From Triatoma infestans (Eukaryota; Arthropoda; Insecta; Hemiptera; Reduviidae), in the NCBI GenBank assembly GCA_011037195.1, contig JAAEAF010000096.1:62001-126000 (forward strand): 64,000 nt of DNA. The letters are read 5' to 3'. The notes under the pieces are model-generated. The model saw nothing but the letters and a program-made list of their open reading frames with translations. It did no database searches and was not told the DNA's origin. A program made the translations under genes and the position numbers. Below, piece after piece: positions 46,501 through 58,500 of this stretch (the stretch's first letter is position 1; every line of letters begins with the position of its first letter).

Positions 46501-49500
46501 TAGACGGCTAGTTTGGAACGAAGTACGTTAAATAAAAATAAAATAAAAAATATTTACCTGATTAATAGTTAACTTATTACACATTTCAGCTACAGTTACT
46601 ACATCGGCATCAGATTTCCTTGCTTGCAGCAACTGTGATGCTTGTATTATTGGTTCTAATGTATCAGTCAATCTTGGATCCTGCATTATTATTGAAGTGT
46701 TAAAGAAAATATTCATAAATTTATTTCAAATTATTTAATAAAAAGCAGGGGAAATTAGAAAATAAATAATATATAACTTACATATAACTTTTGGTCCCTG
46801 GCCCATTGCTCAAGATGAGATAAATTATACCTGATCTGTATACCTTTCGACCAGTGGCAATACTCTTTTCTTAGAAGTAAATTGTTCAATGCATGAGCGC
46901 ATAGATTATAGAATATCTGTTACAATAATATTAACCATTATAAACAGAACAGAAGATAAAAACATACATGTAGGGGCAGTAAACAAAATAACCTTACTTT
47001 TATAAACAATTGAGGTGGTAATTGTGGATCGACACCATGTTGAATGAGGCTTCTATGGAACGATCCTAATAATTCTAATAGTTGGTCAATAGCTGAAATA
47101 CCATTATCCTTTTTGTTTTGCAAATCCGAAGATGAGGACCTGCCACTTGTAGGGGTAGAGTTTGTTAAACCGGATATTGCTTCATGTTCTAATATTGCAG
47201 CCACAGCATACGGTTGTACCATAGTGCACATACGTTTTAATATTGCCTAAAATCGAAAAATTAAAAAGTAAAAGGTGACAACTCAACTAAAACTTAAATC
47301 TATTCTAAATAAAATATATACCTGACAAATAGCAACCGCTTGATCACTAAGCATTTGCCGGAATTCAGATAAATCATAAGATACGAGGCATTGTTCGTTT
47401 TGTGTGGGAGTATTTTCCTTGCAAAAATGTTCATCACCACTGCAACAAAAAACAAAAGCAAAAATTAGGATACAATAACATTTAATGAACCGTGAGGAAA
47501 GGAAATATAAAAATATGAGTCTGCAACCTGTATTGTTTAAGATTGTGTACAAGACGGAGAGTGTTTGACAACCAAAGTATTCCAATGTCAATATCCGCGT
47601 CTACAAGTTTTTTCACAACTACGTTCTTCATATGTTTCCCATAACCCAACATCAATGATTGGAGCTGGAACAAAAAAAAAAAAAAAATTGTGAAGAAAAT
47701 GATATAATTAAAACAATAATAAATGGCTGTTTTACATTTTTCTTTAAACTTGGCGATTTCTAAAAATAGCCATTTCTAATGAAACCAACCCTTAATCAAC
47801 CTTAAGAATTACACTTAGGATTTGATACTGGATGAAAGTTAATAAAGCCAAGTCTACTAAGACCTAATATTTATTTATTTTCATACATTTTAGTTTTACA
47901 ACTCATTATATGGGGAGTGAAGCTGTTCGCGTCCGAGATTGTTCTCACATGCCCCTTGGATATCCAACTAAACGAACATCAATCGCCTGCGCAGCCTAAA
48001 ATTTTTTATTGGGCCGCGGGACGTAGCATGGCTGAATAACCGGAGTCAACTAATTGTATGGAGCGGAGTAAACACAAATATAAATATTTCATAGTTTCAT
48101 GAATATTATTATCCTAGAGCATAGACATTGATAATATATAAATATAAATCAATAAGCTGTTCATCAGTGTTTTTAATGCTTATTATCTGAATTAGACCGT
48201 TTAAAGAGTTATCTTCTGAAATAATAAACTTCCTTTGTAAATCTGTCATTATGGCATTTCACTGAAAAAAAATGAACATTATCTTTTTCCTCAAATATGC
48301 AATAATCCATTTATTTATATGTCTGCAGAGACAAAGATCTTGGCTAAATGGACTATGGAATCTGTAATGGGTATTGAATTTAGAATTAATTACTATTTCC
48401 GTAACAAATTATTAATTTTTTTTTGTTGCTTCCGCGCTCTGTGAGTAGTAGCATAGGTAATCATCTCTGAATGTTTAGGTAAGATGTTCAACAGACCAGT
48501 TAAAAGTTAGTTAATTATTATCTAAATAATGGACTAGCCTATTATAACAAATTTTGAATATGGGCAACGCCTGACATTTTCAATAAACAGATCTACCATT
48601 TTAGCATTCTTAAAAAAAAAAATAATTTAAATGCTTATGTATTCTTGCAGCCTCCAACCTAATAAACACATCTGGAGTATTTAAAGGTAAATAAAGCAAA
48701 ATTTTTTTTTCTTTACGTGCGTTTTTTATGTTAATGTTGAGCGTTAGTGTATTTGGGATATCTATTGTGGCCCTAAAAAAGCCCCGAAGATACGGCTATT
48801 CCACTTTAGGCAATTATGCCATATTGAAGCAAATCCTAATCAAGTATTTTGAATGTTAAAAATTCTATTTCAAAATCGCCAAGAGGAGGAATATTCTTCC
48901 CATATTGGGGAATTTGAAATTGGAAACTATTTAGATACGAGATCGCCCTGAAAGTACGAGCAATTAATCCAAAAACATTTTGGGATATATTAGATTTGAC
49001 TGGAGAAAGGTAAAATAATTACTGGCTAACTTAATTAAAAATGAAAAGAAGTTTATCAAATTACAAACCATAGTTTCATTTTGGATGTAATCTGTATATC
49101 TAATACACATGAACAAAATGTATGCTGGCAGTCCAGGCAGTAATTTTATTGCAATTTTAGGCTTCAAACCTGCAATATTAGAAGTAATTATATTTTTAAA
49201 CAGTAAAACAAAATTTGGAACTTAACTGAAAATACCACCCCCTCAAATAAACCTTCACTTTTGATAATATACATATAAATAAAACATTGTACACACCCAA
49301 TAATTGTTTCAGAATTATTGGTATGTCTTCAGCTTGAAATTCAAACATTCCTTTAGCTTCTCGATCTTTCTTCCGCACAACTGGTAATAATTCTGATGAA
49401 TTAATTTTTTCGGCAGAATCTTCTAACACTAAAGTAGAACGGAAAAAAGCATATGATAAAATATTATTAAAGCGTTCCTTAGCAAATTTTACCAATTATA

Positions 49501-52500
49501 AAAGTAAATAATATTTAAAAAGAGAATTTAGGCACATATTAAGTCGATGAACTGTAAATAAACACAAGTATATTGTCATAAACAATGATAACATTGAAAT
49601 AAAAAGATTTAATTAATCCCACCAAGAGAATTATTATCTCAAACTCCTGTCCCAACATCCCTCACGAAGAGATTGCCAAGGAATTAAAACAATTTAATCT
49701 TCAGCTATTATCACCCCCCCATCCATTTCCTAAGAAAGGTTATAAAGATCCCAGACCAACCCATGTACTCAGTTTTCGACAAGTACACATAGCACCAGAG
49801 GACCCTCATCTATCACCTGATTTGCCATGAAGGCATAACCTATAGGATATTCCTCTCGGAAGCGTCATAGATGCTGTGTTTGCAAACAACAGTGGTATAT
49901 CTTCTCACATTGCCCTGAAAATGAGACTCCAAATGTACGAGAAGCAGAACATCAGCCAGTTCCAAAGAGACCTTGTGTGGTTGGCATTGAAGAAATGCCG
50001 CTGCCCATTGATCTTTCATTCAAAGAGACAAAAATGACCCCTTCATCAGTTATAACATCGAATGCCTCAACAACTGACACCTCATAAACCTAGACAGAAA
50101 TTCAACATGCTTTTAGTAATAAGGAACATCTAGTAGCAGTATTCATTGACGTAAGAAAAGCTTATGATATCATGTGAAGCATCAAGTTAAGACTCTGGGA
50201 TATCAAAGGAAGGATTGGATTTTAAAGTTTCTAATAAGTTCTCTCACCAGCAGAACTTTCCAAGTAAGAATTAATGGCCACCATCTAACTCATACGAGCA
50301 ATAAAACCCTTAAGGCATGCTTAGCGTCACTTTGCTTCTAGTTGCTACCGGTACGATTGCACCGGTACGAATGTCACTTTTTGCAAATGATTGCAGCAAC
50401 TTATAAGAAGTTCGTCAATAGACTACATCCATAGAAATCTACCACAGATAATTGACCGATTAACCCGATGGATAGCAACCATAGGATTCCAGTTCTCAAG
50501 AGAAAAACCTAAATATATTAATTTCTGCAGACAGAAAAATGAGGCTAACACATAACCCTAACATTGAACGGCCACCAAATACAGTAGATACCGTTAAATT
50601 TCTGGGGCGTCATTTTGACAAAAGACTAAACCGAGCGAAACATATTCAAGAATTGAAAAGAAATTTCATAAACGTATGGGACTAATCAAATGTTTAGCCA
50701 ACACACATTTGGGGCAGATACACCCACGCTGCTGTATCACTATGTTGCACTTTTATTCGAGCAAAAATGAATTATGATGTGTAGTTTACAACTCAGCGTC
50801 AGTCAGTCTCCTAAAATCCCTAGATGTAACAACACAACTCCTGCATCAAAATAAGTTTAGGGGCGCACCGAACAACCCCCATCGAAGTAGTGAATCATGT
50901 TAGAAATATAGGCGGATTACCTTACTGCTTCATTCATAGTATAATCTCATCCATGCCTTTCCATACAACTTTCCGCATTATTTTCAACACCACTATAAAC
51001 CAGTTAACTGCATCCAGTCTTGTTTCTCCGGCTTACAAGAACGCTACAATGTCGATCAATCCAAGATATTAGAATTACACCCTTTATATGCACCATCTTG
51101 ATAATTTCTGGAAGTGATGACGGAATATCGCCCTCTCAACATGTGAAAAAAGAAACCAAACCCGCACTATTTCGATCCCTATTTCTTGAGAAAATTAGCT
51201 TGTATTGTGATTACACTCCCATCTATCTATACAGACGCATCTAAAATAGATACTAAGGTAGGCGTGTCCATGGTCCTTCCTGACACAATCCATTTTTACA
51301 ACTTACCAGAATGAAATTCTATATTCACAGGAAAAATATTTTATATATTATAAGCTCTACACCTAATCTGCAATTTTAGGTCCAACAGCTCTGTCATCGC
51401 TTCGGACTTCCTCAGCGTAATAGAATCCGTTAGACACTAGTAGAATACACCACCGCATTGACAGAAATGTTCAAAACATCCCACCAAATTGTACCAATTG
51501 TATTTTGGTGGTATCCTTCCACTGTGATATCCAAGACCATTCACTAGCGGACACTGAAGCTAACAGAGGAAGGATGAATTTAGATGGACAATGAAGTACT
51601 TAATATAGCCACTCCCGAAGATTGCACAAAATTGAACAAAAACAGAGTATATTAACACTGGAGAGAGAGGAACATGGTTGACATGGAGCAGGAACAAGCT
51701 GCGTCAGGTGAAACATACGGTAACGAAATGGTGACAGCCGAAACTTACAGTGAAACAGTCGAGCGAACTTCACACAGTGAGGAAGTAATACTGGCCAGGA
51801 TGAGCTCGGGCCACTGCAGCTTCAGTCACGACTATCTCCTTAGAGATTTCTACCAGCCGACTTGCATTCATTGCGTTAAAATGTTGAAGGTGAAACAACT
51901 TACAGTCGACTGCCCATACCTTGATAAAGTGACTGAAGAAATACCTGCCCTGACACCAGATAATATACTAGATGACAAGGAAGATAGTGTACAAAAACTG
52001 TTCCAACTTCCTTAAGAAGACTGTCTAATCCTGTATAGTATAAAGTATAAAACAATGAGTTCATAAGCTAATGATAGGATAGATGCTAAATAAATATATA
52101 AGGTGCCAAGGACCATAAGCTGTTGTGCACCTTAAAAACATCCAGAAAAAATAAATAAATATATAAAATAAAACATATAAATCACTTACAGCCAGCATCA
52201 ATTAACTTCCTATTTGCTTCCTTCAACTGTTCTTGCAATTTCTTGAATTCATTTTTCAAATCATAATTTTCTTGTGGTTCCTAAAAATGAAATTGTCAAA
52301 TAATCACAAATTGAATACATCAAATAAATAATACAAAATATAGTCCGAAAATTTACATGTTGTTGATCGGGAGTTGATGTACGTGTACTTCGAGCCGTAT
52401 ACGAAGATTTTACTGAACCATAACCATTATCCTACAAAAAAAAGGCAATTTCTTAGTTGTAAAATAAACTAAAAGTATCCAATTGTTTGTAATTATCAAA

Positions 52501-55500
52501 ACATAATACTTCAATCATGTTCGTATTAAGAAATAATCTTTTTGAATATAACGACTGTAAGTAACACACTCAGTATACAATGATATAGAACTAATCAATT
52601 ACAAAACAAAACTTAAAAAAAACAACAAAAAAACAACACTATGACGTCAGAAATAAGTAATCAGATATTGATGGAATCGGTAATGAAAGCGAAATATCAA
52701 AGCTTGGATATCAAAAGATATTTAAACTTACGCTAAACAAACTTATTGATTTTTAGTTAGGGCAAAACACGGGAAAACCAACTTACTTCATCCTGTACAG
52801 ATATGGTACTCGCATCTGATGAAGACCTCTTATGCGACTTCAAATCCTTGGTTGCTGCTTCCAATATTTCCAGTCTTTCTTCGAGATTATTTCTTTCGGC
52901 TAAGAGTCTTTGATGCGCTACTCTTAATTCATTACTTTCAACTTCGCCAACTCGTATTATCTCCTTAAATTCTATAAAGAAAGAAAAAAATCAACTGTTA
53001 AACAAAAAATATCAAATTGGCAAGGGATATATTTAGCAATCTATCTGTGATGGAATTACAATTTAGCAATTTAATCAGTTGCACTAACGGTGGAATTACT
53101 TGATATTATAGGTTTATTCTGGGGGAGAAATGTTATAAATTAAACTGAAAATATATCAATATAAACAAAATTCCTAGTATTCAGGAAAATGCCAGCACAT
53201 TGGCATTACAAAGTAACTTTTGTCATTTAAACATCTGCTTGTGGACACAATCTTAGTTTACAATGCAATTTACTCTTAAAAGCTTTAATTTCAGGCTAAT
53301 TACTATTATTTTTATCAATTTGTCCATTCTTTACCAAGAGAGGATATGATTAAGATCCCGTTAGTGTCTAATGAATTGGCTGAGTATCTAGTTATTTACT
53401 ACTTAAATTCTATTTTTACAATTCTTCTCAATGAACTGTAAAAATTCATTGAAGAAAAATTAATCTCGTAATTAATACTGATAAAACAAAAAGCTTTAAC
53501 AATTAAGAAAACTTGGTTAATATAAATGTCTAAAAATATTGGTTAAGAATTACACCATCTATACTACTCTTTATTTAAAACACTGAACAAATTAACAAAT
53601 GCATAAAGTAATAGCCAAGAATAATGATATGTGAATTGACCTTCTCTTTCGTGTTTTAAGCTGGCCAACTGTTCATTTAGCTGTGCGTTAGTAGCTTTTA
53701 AATTCCTAATTTCATCTACAGCTTCTTTTAAATTTACTGCTAAGTTTGCCATTTCATTCTCCTAAACATAAATAATTTATTTCAATGTTTTTTCTAAACA
53801 TTATGAACTAAGTTACATATGAAACTATCTCTGCTGTTCGCAAATTATAATATTCATTCATTCGCAGTTTCATTCATTGTTCATTAACATATTCATCTTC
53901 CAAAACCATGAAATGTGGAGGAAAAAGCAGATTGCGAAAAGTGAAACATCTGAAATGTATAATTTAACGTTGAAAGCACTTCTAAATATTTTACCTCGAT
54001 ATGATATTCTGATATTTATTAAAGGCAACTAGTATGTCTGCACCAAATATGTTTTATAATTCAATGATATTTCACGTAAATAAGTTTGTTTAAGTTCAAT
54101 AAATAAATAAATATTTATATGTGTAATATATAATAAATATAAATATACATATATTAATATAAAACAGCGATAACATAAAAAAAAATTTCAAACTTAAGTT
54201 AGATTTATCAAAGTGAAAAATAAAGATGAAATTATTGCTTTAAAACATCAATTTCCTAGTAAAGCGTGACCTCCCCAAGCTCTCCTCACAAAACCCTTCT
54301 AAAATAATTTTGTCGGAAAAAAATGTTTCAAAGTAAAATGATTACAGGTAGTTGGTGTACCATTTTACAGAACCCTGTAAGAGACGTTATCGAGAAAACG
54401 TGGGAAAAATGAAGCCAGCAGCAGAGATCTACCCATAAACGTTAGAAGCGTAGAATACGTCGACGCAAATAGAACTTTACATCAAGATCAAACAATAATA
54501 ACGTCTTTTCCTAACATTGTCTGTATATTTTTTGAACTTTTGTTCTACTCAGTGCATATTTCTTTATAAATTTTCAATTTTATTACCATAGCTAGTAATT
54601 AGAAGTATTCGCCCTTTTATATATGTTTCAGTCAACAACCCTCACCTCAACCTCTCCCCCATCACGTATATTTTCTTCAGAGTCAACCTTGAATGCTAAT
54701 AGAGCACTGATAAGAGGGGAGGGTCAGTGTGCTCCATTAACAACATTCCTGAAACTCAAATGTGCGCAACACGTCGATTCTAGCAAAACAGTGACGCGGT
54801 CTCAACCCGGAAACTTAAGTGTTTTTCTAAGTAATTATGTACTGTTACAATATACATCATATATTAAGCCTGCAATCAATCACATAATTATTAGAAACTA
54901 CAACGGTACACTTATGTAAAAGTTTATTCCTACAAAATAAAAACTAATATTACAAAACATGTTTTAAATTAATAATTTTTTTTTTTTAAATTTAAGGCGC
55001 TTCAACATCTATGGTCATTAGCGCCCGGAGCCTTCTCAGTGCACTGCCGGCCTCCGGACAGTGTTCTCTCGCTACAGACAACACTGTCCATCACCGAGCA
55101 GTGTGCTGTAGAGGCTCCTAGGAAGAAAAAATCTAAGGATAGCACTGCTCCTCCGCGTGGGAGTCCAACGCGCTAAACCACTCAGCTAATCCCTATAAAA
55201 CTCAGGTATCCCTATAAAACTAAGGGTACCAAGCTGGACTCGAACCCGGGTTATTAATTGATTATATTTTATACATCTGGTATTTTATTTATGAAATATT
55301 AACGATATTCTACAAATAGTCAAAAACAACGTTACAATATTTACAAAGCAGTGATTGTGAAATAATGAATTTTCAAAAATGAATTTTCTTTACTCTAAAA
55401 ATAATCAAGTTTTTATTTATATAGCAAGTCAACATTTAATTGAAGGTATATTTAAATAGAGTATGTCTTTAAAAAACTTCATAATCAAAATTTTTTACCA

Positions 55501-58500
55501 TTTCACTCAGCCTCTGTTGTAATGATTAAACTGAGTAAAAATACTTAAGAGGTTTTAGTTTTTATTGTTGAGAGATGTGATATAAAATAGATCTCCCAAT
55601 TTATTATAGAATAAACTATTTGTGAATTATATAGATCACGAGCTAAAGGCATTAATTTTCTTAATCTGGGTACTATAAATTACATATTCCCGGTGAAAAT
55701 ACAAAAAATGTAATACGATCGCAATCAATACTCCTCATAAAGCAATAATGAGAGAAAATAAAAATTATTATTCTCGTTGGTTTATTTCCTCAAATTTTAA
55801 TAAAAAACTCTTTACTATCTAACAATTAGCTCCGTCAAATTCTCTTGTGAATTTTTTTCGTACAGTGAATGCAATCGTCAAAGACTGCTTATCACCAATT
55901 AGTTTTGTTTAAATCATCAAAACTTTTATTTTGCAACTTTTTATACACAAACAGATACTTCTACCATAACTAAACTTATGCGCCTCCCATTACACGCTTA
56001 CACTCTCGTTCAATCTCTTTTAATAATAAAATTATGTATTACATATATAATCGCAGTATACCTTCTCCTTGAGGTTCTCTCTAAGTTCTCCTACTTCTTG
56101 AACAAAGCCTTGCAGCCTCTTTTCTTTCTCTGAAATTTCTGCCATAGAATTTTTTAACTGTACCTCAATTCCTCTCATAGCATTAAGTCTTTGCCGTAAT
56201 TCTTCAGCTTCTTGTGCAACATTTTTCAAAAATGAATTTTCTTTACTCTAAAAATAATCAAGTTTTTATTTATATAGCAAGTCAACATTTAATTGAAGGT
56301 ATATTTAAATAGAGTATGTCTTTAAAAAACTTCATAATCAAAATTTTTTACCATTTCACTCAGCCTCTGTTGTAATGAAATAATCTTATTTTCAAGACCT
56401 TTGTTCAACTTTTTCAGATGTTCAGCAGATCTTGCCTCTCGCTTCATCTTCTTAAATCTGGACAACATTAATTATAATTAATGAGGAGATTACATTATGA
56501 AGTAATTATAACTATTTTGAAAAAACAAACACACACAAACCTTCTTTTGGCAAGGAATCGTCTCACTGCCGATTGGCAAGTAATCACTTGCTTCCTCAAT
56601 CTCTTATAGCGTATTCTACACAACCATCCTCTGATTGTGGTTTGCATTATAGTGGCCTTAATAATACAAAACAAACAGCAGTTATCTTGAGAAGATTCTA
56701 TAATTTTATAAAAATAAATTATAATAAAAGCACTTACAGCTCTTGTTTCCCTCATTTGCTGATATGCTCTTCTTGCCAGTAAACCCCTACCGTACTTTTG
56801 CAATCCTAACATTGTCTTCTTTGTTCGTACAAATTGTTTTCTCTTTACCCATCCTCTAACGAATCTCTGGATGGTTACAGCCGCCTTATTTCTGCGTAAA
56901 TTATCTGCCAACCTGATTTTTTTAAGCAAAACCCAAATTACATATTTTTTTAATCTATGTTTGAGATGTATAAATTATTATCTAAAGCGACCTGATCTGG
57001 CGTTGACCCTAAGATTAGTTACAGGGGCGCTGAAGCATATCATGACTTCACGACTCCGTGGAAGCAGACAATTAATCAGCAGTCTGCTTTCCGATGTTTG
57101 CTTCCGAAGCATCAATTGCTTTGACAAAGCTTTTTATCTATTCCAACTTTTGGAGCAGAAAAGTCGGCAAGGGGACTTTATTTGGTATTGACGGTACCAA
57201 GTCAGAAGAATGAATGGGATGCCGGGCTTATTCAACTTTACAAGGATTTAAGAACCCATGGCGCAACAACCCATGAAGGAGCAAGACGGTGATTTTTTAT
57301 TGGGGGAGCACGCCTCGGGTTCCCTCTCGCCATTTAGTTCTGACCTTCGCGATCTAGGTGCATTACCAACTGTAGCTTCCCATTTTTTTCTCACGATGCT
57401 AGGTCAACAACTCATGGGAATCGAACCCTGAATTATCGCACCAAAGGCGAGTGCGCTGGCTAGTCACTAGACCAACGGCGTGAGGGCACCTAGTCTCCAG
57501 AGTCCGATTTAAAAACGTCATTCTCTTCAGGGAATTGAAAACAAGTAAGTTCCGGTTTAAATTTAATTCAGCGACTTTTTTTTTTGCAAAGCCAGCACTG
57601 TCTGTGTATTTTATACTTTATTCCAACTGGATATAGAAATTTTTTCCAAACCTTCTCGCTAAATATCCTCTGCAATGTTTCTGTAATCCATACACAGTCT
57701 TTAGTATTTTCTTATAACGACATTTCACCAAATAGCCTCGTACGCAGGCTTGTATTTTAATACAGCATTCAAATAGGCGTTCGGATCGAAGTCTTTCTAA
57801 ATAAGCTACCTGTCCAGCTCTGAAGAAAATTTTCGTTTTGCCAAATTTAAATTTATCATTTTCCTAAAACAAAAAAGAAAATTCTTAGTACATAAGTAAG
57901 TGACAGTCCTGTTCATTGCATAAAAACCCTTATTTTTCAAAAATTACCTTAATTACATTAGACACAATTTTTTCACAAGTTTCTTTTTTATAAGCCCATC
58001 CTACATCACCAGATTTACACAGAACTCTGTATCGTTTCAGGAAATCTGTATAAAGCCATCTGCAAGGAGATGAAGAATTTTATTTTTATGATTTTGATCT
58101 CATTGATGAAAATTTTGAAGTAATTTGAATAATAAAAACACCTGGAAATAGCAAGATTTAGGTTTAACAGTTTTTAATATTTTCTGATTAAAAAAAAACT
58201 GATAGCTCCACAAGACTTTCTCTTACTCCAGATTACTATAAAATTTAAAATTCTTCTTCCAACTTTAAATTTTCATGCAATTGTCGTAACAAAATACAAT
58301 TGTTACTGGTTGTAACCAGTCCTCGGAAAAGGTAGGAAAACTGGTTTTGTATGGAGTATTTAATAATAACATAAGTTCTCCTATGGGCGCCAGAGAACCG
58401 AAGCTATCGTAGATTAAGGGAAATGATTTTCGGACTGATTTAAAAAATGTCCTTAAGGTCCCCTTCGAGGATAGGTCAGTGGTGAGGAGGGGGGATTCCG

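Noticed and set aside
54623..54919. 98-codon ORF in a myosin V intron
   Set aside because: No family motif, opposite strand to the gene and no phase-compatible splice sites; likely chance.
56871..57191. 106-codon plus-strand ORF overlapping the IQ exon
   Set aside because: It is partly the antisense of a well supported myosin exon; the rest shows no domain.
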